NCBI GenBank assembly: GCA_964035575.1
Contig: OZ037850.1
Coordinates: forward strand, 764,501 to 828,500
Direction: 5' to 3'
Length of the DNA: 64,000 nt
DNA from: Rhynchopus sp. YZ270_cl-10
Taxonomy: Eukaryota > Euglenozoa > Diplonemea > Diplonemida > Diplonemidae
Of this stretch, positions 12,544 through 23,400 are shown one piece after another. Numbering within the stretch: position 1 is the stretch's first letter; each line of letters opens with the position of its first letter. The notes under the pieces were generated by a model, which saw only the letters and a program-made list of their open reading frames with translations, searched no databases and was not told the DNA's origin. The position numbers were made by a program, and so were the translations under genes.

Positions 12544-14247
12544 TCATTTGCTTGGGGTGCTCATTCATGCTCGAGGCGTCTGTCAGGGCCCTTTCGCTTA
12601 CTTCTCGATTGTCTGTTTCTTTTGTATAACGCTTGTCGATCTGGCGCTTTTCTCGCCCTTATCATTCCCCCCTCGTATCTCAGCTAAAACACACATAGCA
12701 GGTGCTTACCCAATATGCACTTCTATATTTCTGTGCTTTTTCCCCTTCCGATCTGTGATACGCCTTCCCCGTACTCCCCGAAATTCAATCTTATGTTCAG
12801 AACAAAACCACCTGTTATCTTTCGTGATAAATGTTTAGAGGTCAGACAGAAGTCAGTTAGCAACATTTTTTTTTTTTCCAGGTGAGCTGCGGGAAGGCGA
12901 ACATTGTTGTAAAAATAATGCTATAAAACGCCTCGCATGTCTTGTCCGTTGCGGTCCCTACCCGATAGAGCAATTTCGATGCTTTCTTTACGATTTTTCA
13001 AAGGATTTATGCTGCAGGCGAGGGTCATATTCTTCGAAATTTCCTTTTCTTTTTTTGTTACGTTTTGTAAATTTGGTTTGGTTTGTGTCAACCGGAGGCA
13101 ACAGAACGAACTGCCTCACGGATTTGACTGTTAGAACTGTGTAGCATCACAGTTCACCTTAGTTCTGTTTTTATTCTTCTCTTCTCCGTATTTCCCCCCC
13201 CTCCAAAGTTTGGATATTGAATAGAGCAACGGACCCTATGTCATAGAAATGATGTTTCTTCAGTGAACCATTGCCGACTATAGCGGGAACGGTGTCTGCC
13301 ACGCTGCTTCACGATACAGAGGCAGCCCGATATTACCCCTCATTTTTTCAAAAGCACCGTGAGTGCCTGCGCCCGAGGCGTGCGCACTATCAACTTCACT
13401 TTTTTTTTATTTTTCTCTCTCCCGATTGTAGTTCCACCGCGTCTTTCTGTTGGGGTGTTTTATTCGCAGGTTAGCAGGTGAAGGGATGTGGGTTTTGTGT
13501 CATTATATGACACATCATTGTACTTCTCTTCAAACAGTCGTCTCGAAAGATACGTATTGACTATCTTTCAAAGTACTCTTTTTTAGTGAGGTGTGTGCGC
13601 GAGAGAGGCACATCCCTCTTCCAAGGTTTCTTCTCACTAGTTTTCGTTGGTTTTTGGGTGTTTTCCCTGAGGTTTAGTGTGCATCTGTAGTGGTCTGGGC
13701 TCCATTTTGCAAATGGTGACAAATTTCACATTATTTTAGAGGCATCAATTTAAATGGTGTGCGGTGAGGGGACATTTATGACTGAGCACAGAGGTGAGTT
13801 ATTGTTCATTCTTTTTTGAAGCAGACTGTTTTCTAAAGAAAAATACGTTGTGTGTGCAGCGAGGCACATTCATCATTCAAAACCTTTCTTTTAATTAGGC
13901 AACTAAAGTATGATTCATGTACAGACAGGGCTGCCACATGGTAGCCTTTCGTTCATATTTCAAAAATTTCCCCTTTTCAAGTGTTGTCGCAACGCGTAAA
14001 TAATAGCGAAGGGTTGGGGGTGGAAGCTGCTCATTCTCCCCTAACCACTTTACACACTCCATCCCATTTTTTTGAGTTCCTTCCCTACCCCCTCACTCTT
14101 CTCTTCCGTTACTTTCTCTTCGGAACAAAGAAATAAACGTAGACCGCGAAATGGAAGTAAGTTAGGCGGAGGGTGGGCGTGGCGTGGATATATGCTGTTG
14201 CGACACGTGATTTTTCCAAGTTTTCAAATAAAATAAAATAGAGTAAC
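12544..14247. other. Intergenic region with dispersed repeats
   Basis: No gene is visible in 1.7 kb. Degenerate copies of the dispersed repeats occur at 13358-13410 (GTGCCTGCG...CACTATCAACTTCAC) and, more weakly, at 13585-13640 and 13850-13890 (GAGGCACATTCATC type). Pyrimidine-rich DNA precedes the next gene. Confidence 0.55.
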
Positions 14248-15468
14248 ATGGCATCTTCACTAAACACAACCCCACCCACCCCCAGCTATTCAAGTACAAA
14301 CCCTGCCACCTCCTTGGCTAGAACAGGCCCAATCACCACCACCCCCCTTTCTCTCTCACCCCCCCCCCCCCCCACTACAGCCCCCTTCCCCTCTTCCACA
14401 ATGCCTGTACAAGCACAACCACGTCCACCTGCTCAGCCGCCTTGTTCTAGTGTGAAGCGAAGGTACAGTGCTCCTAAGGCAGCAGGAGGAGCGCACACAC
14501 CTGCTAGGGGTGCGACCCCGCCAAGGCGGCGCCCGCAGTCGGCACGGCTGAAGCAGGACTGGGATAGAGTGTTCCGGACTGCAAGGCAGCCTGCAGTGAA
14601 TATGTCGCTGTTCCGATACTCAAAGCGTGCATGGCCGGCGCATCTGTCTGTTGAAACCCCATCCGCCACGTTCTGCGACTCAGGTGCTTTCATACCAGAC
14701 GCACGCCTCCACATCCCTGTCAACAAAGACTGCGATATGTGCTCCTACGTGAAAGAGGAGCTAGACGGATTCGACCGACGCGTGCATCTCAAAAAAGCGC
14801 TTTCCCTGACAGAAGAACACATCATAGAGTACCCAACACGCACAGCAAAGCTGCCTGCGGTTGTCTCTGCCATTCACGAACAGGCCTTGCGGGTCAACTC
14901 TGTGCTTGTCGTGCGGTTATTGAGTTGCGACAGGGCGGTTTTAAAGGAGTCTTTTCTCAAAAAGATGCGGGCCAACGGGAGTATAGGAAAACAAGAGTTT
15001 CTTGTCCTCCTGCGCACCGCAACGGGGGGGGAGAGTGTTGCAGACTCGAAGGAAATTCTGTCGTTGTTTGACTCTTTGGAGCGCAATCATCGGTCTGTTG
15101 ATTTCGTGACCTTTTTCGCATTCCTGGAAAGCTGTGAAATGGATACCCCTGCGCGCGAAAAACTGAACGATTCTTGGGGTGTGATGTCTCGGGAGAAGGT
15201 GCAGCAGGGCATCGTATTCCTTTTTGAGTGGGAAGCAATGTTGTCCTCGGTCGATGATAAATTGCTCACCCAGGCCATTGCCGAGACAGTGCGCAACGCA
15301 TCCTGTGGACTATACACACAAGGTTGGTGCTCCTTCGTCCAGCTTCTCCGCTTAGTAGAAAGCTCGGACCTACTTTCCTCCATTTTCTTGAAAGAACAAC
15401 GCTCGCAACGCCACCAGCACCTTCGACAAACATTAAAGGAAAGGCTCGCACGAAATATAGGAAAATAA
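14248..15468 (+). CDS. Unknown protein with Pro/Ser/Thr N-terminus and helical C-terminus
   Basis: An intron-less frame of 406 residues. The first 50 residues are low complexity (PPTP, SPPPPPTTAP). Residues 66-115 are basic (KRRYSAPK, PPRRRPQSAR). From about 120 to the end the sequence is predominantly helical, with LF-x-FLESCEMD and LLRTATGG-like segments that recall degenerate EF-hand or armadillo-type helices but carry no intact calcium loop. Several Cys are scattered (CDMCSYVKEE). It is separated from the next gene by only 140 bases, in keeping with a polycistronic array. No family recognised; a cytoskeletal or flagellar protein is one guess. Confidence 0.7.
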   Translation: MASSLNTTPPTPSYSSTNPATSLARTGPITTTPLSLSPPPPPTTAPFPSSTMPVQAQPRPPAQPPCSSVKRRYSAPKAAGGAHTPARGATPPRRRPQSARLKQDWDRVFRTARQPAVNMSLFRYSKRAWPAHLSVETPSATFCDSGAFIPDARLHIPVNKDCDMCSYVKEELDGFDRRVHLKKALSLTEEHIIEYPTRTAKLPAVVSAIHEQALRVNSVLVVRLLSCDRAVLKESFLKKMRANGSIGKQEFLVLLRTATGGESVADSKEILSLFDSLERNHRSVDFVTFFAFLESCEMDTPAREKLNDSWGVMSREKVQQGIVFLFEWEAMLSSVDDKLLTQAIAETVRNASCGLYTQGWCSFVQLLRLVESSDLLSSIFLKEQRSQRHQHLRQTLKERLARNIGK

Positions 15469-15608
15469 TATCCCCCCCTCCTCCGCTCTTTTCTTTACAG
15501 AAAATAACGATTTTTTTTTGAGAGTTAAAGAAAGCACATCATTTTTTTTCCCATTATAACTCAATGTATCGCACCCCCCCTAAGGTTACACTGTAGCATT
15601 TTTTTCTA

Positions 15609-16193
15609 ATGAGTTTTGATGAGGCGGATGTTTTATATAATGGATTTCTGCACAAGCTGGGTGCGGTGAACAAAGCGTGGAAGGACAGATGGTTCGTTCT
15701 TGCGGGAAAGAAGCTGTACTATTTTAGGAGCAAAGAGAACACTAAGGTTCCAACTGGGATTGTTCAGGTGGACAACGCGTATACACGACCTGGGGAGGAC
15801 ACGAATCATCCGTGCAGCTTTGAGATCATCACGGCACAACGGATTTATCTTTTAGCAGCGCCGTCGCAACAGGTCATGCAAAAATGGGTAAACGTGTTGA
15901 ACGCAGTGTCGCACGTTGCGCGAGATAACGAAATGTTTACAATGTTGGAAACACGCATTCAATCCGCAGAGATAGAAAAAAACTCACGCCACGTTGCAGA
16001 AGAACCCAGCGAAGAAGACGAAGAAGAAGAGGAGGAGGACCACGACGATGACGACGACGATGAGGAAGAAGAAGAGGAGGAGGAGGAGGAGGGTCTTGCG
16101 CTGGACGGTGGGCCCTGCATCGAAGGCGACGTCTATGAGAGCACTGCGGGCGAGGCGTCTGTATCGTATCTTGCGAACACCATCCCTTCTTGA
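15609..16193 (+). CDS. PH-domain protein with acidic tail
   Basis: The 194-residue product has a complete pleckstrin-homology domain at about residues 9-102: YNGFLHKLG, WKDRWFVLAGKKLYYFRS (strands 1-3 with the basic KxW...RWFVL pattern), a middle strand SFEIITAQRIYLLAA, and the C-terminal helix with the invariant Trp (W93 in MQKWVNVLNAV). The tail, about residues 135-160, is almost all Glu/Asp. The beta1-beta2 loop carries Lys and Arg, compatible with phosphoinositide binding, which is inferred. Family precedent suggests recruitment to membranes. It lies 140 bases after the previous gene and 177 before the next. Confidence 0.88.
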   Translation: MSFDEADVLYNGFLHKLGAVNKAWKDRWFVLAGKKLYYFRSKENTKVPTGIVQVDNAYTRPGEDTNHPCSFEIITAQRIYLLAAPSQQVMQKWVNVLNAVSHVARDNEMFTMLETRIQSAEIEKNSRHVAEEPSEEDEEEEEEDHDDDDDDEEEEEEEEEEGLALDGGPCIEGDVYESTAGEASVSYLANTIPS

Positions 16194-16284
16194 GTACGCA
16201 GGAAGCGGTGAGGTTTTTGGGGGTGGGGTGGGAGGTAGGTGGGGGGTGCCCACGATTTTGTTTAGTTTTGTTTCGTTTCACCGT

Positions 16285-16352
16285 GTGCCACTGCCCACTC
16301 CTTCCTCTTGGTTTTTTTGCTTTCAATTTAAATATAACACATTTCATTGCAG
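16285..16352 (+). promoter_or_regulatory. Probable spliced-leader acceptor setting the start of the coiled-coil gene
   Basis: A T-rich tract ends in TTTCATTGCAG at 16352, 18 bases before ATG 16371. The open frame extends upstream through this AG, but trans-splicing here would leave 16371 as the first ATG, so that start was chosen. Confidence 0.5.
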
Positions 16353-16370
16353 GATAAAAGCAACTCAAAG

Positions 16371-17726
16371 ATGGAGCCCGATGCATCTCTTAAGGGACGT
16401 CTGCGTTACATTGAGCAGGCGTCGCAGCAGCTGAAGCAGCAGATGCAGGTCATGAAGACGTTGGTGACCACGGAGGTGGAGGAGCTGAGGGGGGTGTTGC
16501 GGCAGCAGGTCGAGGATATGAAGCAGATTGTGATCCACCAGGATCGGCTGTACTCGGAGCGTATTAAGCGGTTGGAGGAGCGTGTGCAGCAGCTGGCAGA
16601 CTTCTCAATGCATCTTGCGCAGTCGAAGGGCATGATGGGCACGCTCACCCGCGAGCAGCAGGTCAGCCTTGCCATGGATGCGTCACCCGTCGCACCGCGC
16701 ATGCCCATGATGGAGGCAGAGGCAGCACTCCCACCGGTGCCTGCCGCCGCCATTGGCTACGCGCAAGACAGCGACGACGAGGACATCGACGGCCGTGGCG
16801 GATACCAATCGATCCTCTCGAAGTACTCAGAGAAGATCAGCCAGGTCTACCGTCACTACACCGAGACAGCCTCCCGTGCCCTCCACCCCGTCATGACGCT
16901 GCAGCAGTTCACAAAGCTCACAAAAGACTGTGGCCTCTGCAACTCCTCTGCAGGCGGCACCGTCGCTGTCAACGCATACCTCCCGCCACCCGAGCTGCTC
17001 TGGATGAACGTCCTCCGCCGCCTCCCGCAGAAGAAGCAGAAAGGGAGCGTCACCGGAAGCTTTGCACACGAACGCGTCCAGGAAGTCACAAAAGACATGT
17101 TCCCCGACCTGCTTGTTGTGCTGGCAGAAGAGCAGTACGGCAGGGACAGGCCTGACATGGACAGGGCGCAGGTGGTGGAGCTCTTCCTCGTCAACGACGT
17201 CTTCAGCACCACCGACCAGAAGATTGCCACCGCCGAGAACCAGAAGCTGCAGCAGCGTGAGCGCAGACACACACCACGCGCAGCGTCGTCGATCAACGAC
17301 TACTACGACAACGAGGAGGTGAAGGAGTGCCTCAAGCAGTACCGCACGAAGACGAACAACACGTACCTGCTTTATGTTGAACGGACGAAGGCGAAGATGG
17401 GCAACAAGGCGCTGACGCTGCAGGGCTTCAGCGATGTTATCAAGGACCACTCTTTGCTGCCACTTATTAGCAAATCCGACATTCGCGAGATCTTTTTGAA
17501 CGTGCTGCACTCACAGGAGGTGCTGGACTCTATGGGCTACAACCTGCAGGGGATGAACGCGAAGGCTGTCGAGGACCTGGAGATCGACAAGAAGGGCTTC
17601 CTCATGGCACTGCGACACATTGCGGAACACATCTACGGGGACAAGTCGCTTTCTGACAAGTTCCCTACCCCCGACGCACGTCTCAGGAAGCTCATGTCCA
17701 AGATGTACCTCCTCCAAGGTCAGTAG
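16371..17726 (+). CDS. Coiled-coil protein with two copies of a helical module
   Basis: The 451-residue product begins with a long heptad coiled coil (residues about 8-85: LRYIEQASQQLKQQM..., IKRLEERVQQLADFS). An acidic linker (DSDDEDIDG, about 128-137) follows. Two similar helical modules come next. One (about 143-190) has a Y-S-E-K...VYRHY...MTLQQFTKLTKDCGL pattern; the second (about 320-385) has CLKQYRTKT...LLYVE...LTLQGFSDVIKDHSLL. The conserved L-T-L-Q-x-F-x-x-x-x-K-D core suggests an internal duplication and resembles degenerate EF-hand-like modules of ciliate and kinetoplastid flagellar proteins. No family can be named; a flagellar or basal-body scaffold is plausible. Confidence 0.75.
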   Translation: MEPDASLKGRLRYIEQASQQLKQQMQVMKTLVTTEVEELRGVLRQQVEDMKQIVIHQDRLYSERIKRLEERVQQLADFSMHLAQSKGMMGTLTREQQVSLAMDASPVAPRMPMMEAEAALPPVPAAAIGYAQDSDDEDIDGRGGYQSILSKYSEKISQVYRHYTETASRALHPVMTLQQFTKLTKDCGLCNSSAGGTVAVNAYLPPPELLWMNVLRRLPQKKQKGSVTGSFAHERVQEVTKDMFPDLLVVLAEEQYGRDRPDMDRAQVVELFLVNDVFSTTDQKIATAENQKLQQRERRHTPRAASSINDYYDNEEVKECLKQYRTKTNNTYLLYVERTKAKMGNKALTLQGFSDVIKDHSLLPLISKSDIREIFLNVLHSQEVLDSMGYNLQGMNAKAVEDLEIDKKGFLMALRHIAEHIYGDKSLSDKFPTPDARLRKLMSKMYLLQGQ

Positions 17727-17999
17727 ACGCGTCAGGCATTAAGGCAAAAAACCAACACCAAAAACGCAAAGAGTAGATGAACCGCGGTGGCGGAGGCTGC
17801 CCAGGTTCGCACCCCGTTCCCCGACCCCACCCCCACACCCTGCCCCCTCCCTCATAGAAAACGCTATTTGTAAATAAGAATAGGTTAGAAAACGTATTTG
17901 ATCTTTCGATAGACAACAACACGCAAAGAGACGCTCCTCCCTCACCCCTTTTCATCTTTGCCTTCACTGTTCTGCAGCTCTGCGTACATCCACCACCAC

Positions 18000-18010
18000 C
18001 ACCACCACAG
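18000..18010 (+). promoter_or_regulatory. Probable spliced-leader acceptor of formin gene
   Basis: Repeated CCA units end in CCACCACAG at 18010, 31 bases before ATG 18042, within a C/T-rich region that also includes TTCTGCAG near 17977. Either AG could be the acceptor. Confidence 0.4.
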
Positions 18011-18041
18011 GAGCTAGACTGAGGGCTCGGCCCTATCAACA

Positions 18042-20491
18042 ATGAACCTATCAATGAACATGCGGATGCCCAATTTGCGGGCATCAGCTTTGAACGATTC
18101 AGGGTCCGACATGACGGACAAGGAGTACATTGACAAGACGATTGCGAAGGGGGGTGGGAACATCTCGACAGAGAGGAGACGGAAGAAGGCGGAGAAGCTG
18201 CAGGCAACACTGTTCACGGGGAAGACCATTCCCGAGCTGGAGAAGGGGCTTGCGTTTTGCGAGGACGACGAGCAGAAGGCTGTGCTGTACTTCATGCAGG
18301 GAGAGCAGCCTGCGAAGGATGGGAGCAAGGGGTGTGGGGCCGCACAGAAGAGGAACGCAGCGTTCGCCATGTCGCATGCGATCTTCACAGCGACGCACCA
18401 GAATATGACTGTCATTGACCTAGATGAGGATACAGACGAGGAGACCGATGATGACTCCTCTGCCCCTGTCATGGGTCTGGGTGTCACCTTTGGCAACCTG
18501 CGTCTCTCCCCCTCCCCAGCTTCACGCCCCGCAGTCAGCCCTGCTGCTAGCCCACAAAGATCGCAGGGGTCTCCAGCAAAGCCGCCACCACCAGCACCCG
18601 CAGCTAAGGCAGTGGTAGCACCGCCAGTGCCCGCAGCAGCACCACCGCCACCACCACCACCGCCAAGCAGCGCACCACCACCGCCAGCAGCACCAGGTCC
18701 ACCACGCGCCCCGCCGCCTCCAGGTGCACCAGCACCTCCTCCGCCACCATCTGGTGCACCAGCTCCACCACCACCACCAGGTGGCGCACCACGCCCGCCT
18801 CCGCCACCTGGTGCACCAGCACCTCCCCCTCCACCAGGTGGCGCACCAGCACCTCCGCCTCCACCAGGTGGTGCGCCACGTCCACCACCCCCGCCAGGTG
18901 GCGGCGCCCCACCCCCACCTCCCGGAGGACCACCGCCACCACCACCCCCGCCAGGAGGCCCTCCGCCACCACCGGGGATGCCTCCACCGCCAGGAGGACG
19001 AATGCTCCCGCCAGGGTTGCTCCCACCTGCAATGGGTGGGATGGGTGGCGCGAGTCGTGCGGCGCCCAGCAAGACAAAAGGGGTCTTCTGGAAGGGGTTC
19101 AAAGAGCACCAGGTTGCGAACACTATTTGGGGGGATAAGGTATGCTTGGCATGTTTCCATATTACGATATCAATTTTTTTTTTAGGGATTGTCGGATAAG
19201 GATGCGAGTTCGATGTTTGGCAATGCGCAAATGAAGACGTTCGAAGAAGCCTTCGCAAAGAAGCCAGCAAAGAAGGCCGACGCATCAAAGCCGAAGGTCC
19301 CCGAGAAGCCAAAGCTTCTCGACTCCTCCAGAGAACAGAACGTTGGCATCGTGCTGAAGTTCTTGAAGATGAGTTTGGATGAGCTGAACGACTCCCTTGT
19401 GGAAATGGTATGACAGAAATACACGCCCCTTTTCAATAGCTGCACATTATCAAACTTTGTTTGCCGAAACCCCCCTTTTTTTTTACGATTATTCTTCTAA
19501 ATAAAGAACAGAGCATCTCCACACGCCCCTTCTTCATTTGATGTATTTGGAACCATTCTTTGGAGCAGATGGAGAAGATTCCTTCCAAAAAAACCACAAA
19601 AATAAACAGGAATTCGAAGACGAGGTGGATGTGGACACTATCGGCAAGCTTCTCAACATCGCCCCAAAGCCCGAGGAAATGAAGAAGATCGAACCTCTCA
19701 CACCTGCGGACATGGAGGGGCAGAGCCCTGCTGTGAAGTTCTTCTACCGGTTGAAGGACTTCCCACGGTACGAGGAGCGTTTGACATGTTGGGTGACAAA
19801 GCTTGAATTCAAGGACGCATGCGAAGAGGTGTGCACTGCGACAGAGATTATTAGTGAATGCGCAAACGGAATCAAGCAGAATGAGGGTCTTGCTGGTGTA
19901 CTGCAGATCGTTCTTGCCCTTGGAAACTACCTTAACATCGGAAGTCAGCAGGCAGGCGCGAAGGGGATCCGCATCCAGGATCTTGAAAAGCTTACTGCAC
20001 TTAAGGGTGCAGACGGCTCCTCACTTCTTGACTGGGCAACGGATTTTGTGTACAATAAGGACCCTGATCTGTGCGAATTCCCTGCCACGCTTCCTAACAT
20101 CAAGAATGTGTTGGCAATTGATTTGCCAGCTTTGGAGAAGGAAGTGGGCGACCTAGAGAGACGGATCAACCAATGCGAGCGTGCTCAGAAGAAGGAGAAG
20201 ATTGCACCAAATGACGGTCTTCCCAAAGTGCTTGAGAAATTCTTGAAAAAGGGGAAAAAGGTGTTTGCTGACACCCAAGCTGCACACAACCAAGCCCAAG
20301 AAGATCTCAAGGAGCTTCTCGGTTACTTTGGTGAAGTGCCAGACGCAGGCACTGAAGCAACCGCATGGCTCACTTCTCTAACTGAATTCGTCCAAAACTT
20401 TGGTGGATCCGTCGAAAGATTAAAAAAGAAGAAAGCAGACGCCGAAAAAGCTGAAAAGGCTGCCAAAAAGAAGGCAGGAGAGAAGAAATGA
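18042..20491 (+). CDS. Formin (FH1-FH2 actin nucleator)
   Basis: Three exons (18042-19139, 19186-19407, 19610-20491), all phase 0, give 733 residues. The N-terminus (1-140) has no recognisable GTPase-binding or FH3 domain and ends in an acidic DLDEDTDEETDDD. The FH1 region (about 180-330) is almost pure Pro/Gly/Ala with over a dozen P5-P8 runs, suited to profilin binding. FH2 starts at about 345 (KGVFWKGFKEHQVANTIW, the lasso/linker start) and continues through LLDSSREQNVGIVLKFLKMS, IGKLLNIAPKPEEM, LxFKDACEEV, VLALGNYLNIGS (the hallmark GNxxN motif), and a Lys-rich C-terminus. Expected role: unbranched actin filament nucleation and elongation. The second intron acceptor (19609) is the least certain point because the preceding pyrimidine tract is weak. 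Confidence 0.9.
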
Positions 20492-23400
20492 TATATCCCT
20501 TTCCCCTTCCCCCCCAACGTTGGTCCACACATTTTTTTTTTTGGATCTAAACCGGAGTGCACCAACGTGTTACTAACTACTCCCTCCAGGAGATTTTCCA
20601 AGTGTATTGTAAGCGTGACCGTTGGGGTGGGGGGTGGGGTTTTTAGTCTTGCTTGTGCGATATTAGTTCTTTGGGGAACTGCCTATTTTTTTAAAAAAGG
20701 TGACTACACATGAGGTTTATCGTCTTTTCTTTTACCAACCTTTCTTTTAGTGTCTGCATCCCTGAGGTTGTACTATGAACGTTACCTTTTTTTGTTTGTT
20801 TCTGTGCCCGATTTGTTTTTCTTTTGCACGTTGTATCTAAGCCGATTTGTACATACCCCCTTTCTATTACAGCACATCTCAAAGGGTCTGTGAGAACAGA
20901 CTAAAACGCAGCTCAAACTGAGTTGTAAAGAAGAACAGCTGCTGCAAACAAAAACATATTTCTCAGGATAAAGTGAGGTAGGCATCATCGAAAGGAATGT
21001 ACCCTTTTTTTTTTCTAACTCAGTGGGCTAGAGACACGGTTTCTTTTCTTTTTTTGGGATGTGTTTTTGAACGTCCTAATGTGCTTTCTCTTGGAAAGTA
21101 TATGAAAATTGATATTTTTTTTTTCTTTTGTTTGCGCGAAATTTTCAAATATATTCAATTGGGAATACGGGGTTTTTAGACGACTCATTGTCATGTTTAT
21201 TTTCTTCATGTTGCATGACAAATGTCTTCCCCGCCCAGAGAGGTCCGTTCGTCTTCTAAGTTTTGATTCTTTGTTGATCCTGTTTGTCTTCTCCTTCTCT
21301 GCTGTTTGTGAGTACCTTTTGAGTGTTATACAGAACTGCGGACAAAAAATTGAAGAGTGTAGCCACCAGCTCTTCATCTACAAAAAAATAAATAAATTAC
21401 GCATTTTTCTCCTACACAGTGCTCAAAACGGAACAACAGCAGATTGGTGTTGCGAAGGGAAAAGATCTGTTCACACTCACACAGTTCTCGTTCTCTCAGG
21501 GGATATCTTTTTTTTTTTTTATGGTGGCTAACAGCGAGAGGCTTAGGGTCATCTTACAGACTTTTTTCTTTTTGTGCAGAAAAATCGTGTCATTTCACAA
21601 CAAAACATTTTGGTACACAAAAAAGAAAGGGTGGAATGTAAATTAGTGTTGGCAAAACCTTTCGTTGAGCTGCACTCTGTACTGTAACAAAAAAAAAAAT
21701 GCAAAAAAAAAAAAAATGCAACTAAATGGGGGGTATGTAATTTGACCGGTTCTGACCGGTAACTAAACCAGTGTGTTGTCAAAAATTCCCGAAATAATCG
21801 GGTATTTTTGTGTACAAATAGTACCCGGTCAAAATAGGGTATGTAATTTGACCGGCACCCCATTTTGACCGGCATTTTGACCGGGTACTATTTATACACA
21901 AAAAACACGGGTTGCCTACGACGCTTCTAAGGTGCTCGCTCTCCATACCTAGACCAGTGGTCGCGCTAATTATGGGAAAAAATGAGGAAAAAATGGATTT
22001 CGGGTACGGAAAAACGTTCCTTGAAAAGGTTAGCTGGGGAGGCCCGGAAACCCCGTTTTGTGGCATTTCCGGGCCAATCCCGGCTTGTGGTGGGGTATAT
22101 ACGGAAAAATGGACAAAATTTTAGTGACTTAAATTTTCGCAAAATATGAACCCATACTCGTAAACAAGGGTCATTTTCAGGAAAATTCGGAAAATTCCGA
22201 GATTTGGAAGCAATTTTTCTCCTGAAAATCAGTGGGTTTTCAGCCCGAAAACATACCGCGATTGGAATTTCCGGAATCCGTCCGCGCTGTGGTGGGGTCA
22301 CTTTGCCGAAATGGCCAATTTTTTGGTTTTGGTCAAAATCCATGTGGGTAAAGAGGGCCAATGTAAATCCCATAACCAGATTTTCTCTCCCTGATCCTGA
22401 CGTCTTGAAACATGAAAATGCGCGAAAACACCGGCATTTGCATTCCGGAATTCGTCCGTTCTGTGGTGGGGTCAATTTGCCGAAATGGACAAGTTTTTGG
22501 TTTTGGTCAAAACCCGTCAGTGTAAGGTAAAGGGGGCAAGTGTTTGCCTGTAGAAACTGGAAGGGAACAGGCAGCGCCGCAGGCGCACGGTAACCAACTT
22601 TTTTTTTTTTTTCCCTTTTCTTTTTTCTCCTCTTTCTTTTGACTTTCCGAGCCAATTGCGTTCCACGGCGGGGTCACATGTATATGCAAGTCCACTATGT
22701 GGTGGTCTTACTCAACAATATTAGAACTTCTGGTTTCTTAATGAAATCCCCGTACTGCAAAAAAAAAAACGTTCCTACCAAAACCCCCAAAAATCCCGGG
22801 ATGAGGGATGGACTTTAGCGCGAGCCCTGACCTAGACCCTCGAATTTTTTTTTTTTGCCCCTATATTGGGCTAATTTCGACGATTTGAGGCCATTAAAAG
22901 CAAAATTTGGCACTTTTGAGCATCTAGGGGGGTCTAAAACGCGGTTCCGCGAACCCAAAATTTCGTGATTTTTACCAAAAGTCGATTTTTGAAAAAATCT
23001 CAAAAAAAAAAAATCCCAAATTTTTTTTTTCACAAGTGTTTTTGAGGCCTGCTCACTACACCCTAGGTCCCCTTCTGGGACCAAAAAGTCAAAAAAAGCA
23101 AGAATTGGGCTGTTTTGAGCATCTAGAGTTAATTCCCCAGTCATTTTCTGTACCACCAGTGCATTTTGTATGGGCCAGCGCCTTGTCAAAAAATCAAAAA
23201 ATCTTTTTTTCGGGAAAATTTCGACCCCTGAGTTGGGTTTTTGGGCACCAAAAAGTGCAAAAAAACGCAAAAATCGGGTGTTTTGACGATCTGGGTGTAA
23301 ACCATATGCATTATGCACCTTATGCATTACTACAGGGGCCCACATTTCGTGTACAAAAACACGCATATTACACATTTCCTTAGCAATTCTTTTCACAAGT

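Noticed and set aside
16827..17510. 227-codon minus-strand frame opposite the coiled-coil gene
   Set aside because: It is a shadow of the + strand codon bias, with no start context or domain.
18014..19312. 432-codon minus-strand frame opposite the formin
   Set aside because: It is Gly-rich composition mirrored from the FH1 polyproline region; it has no domain, and it crosses the formin intron that is supported by phase and homology.
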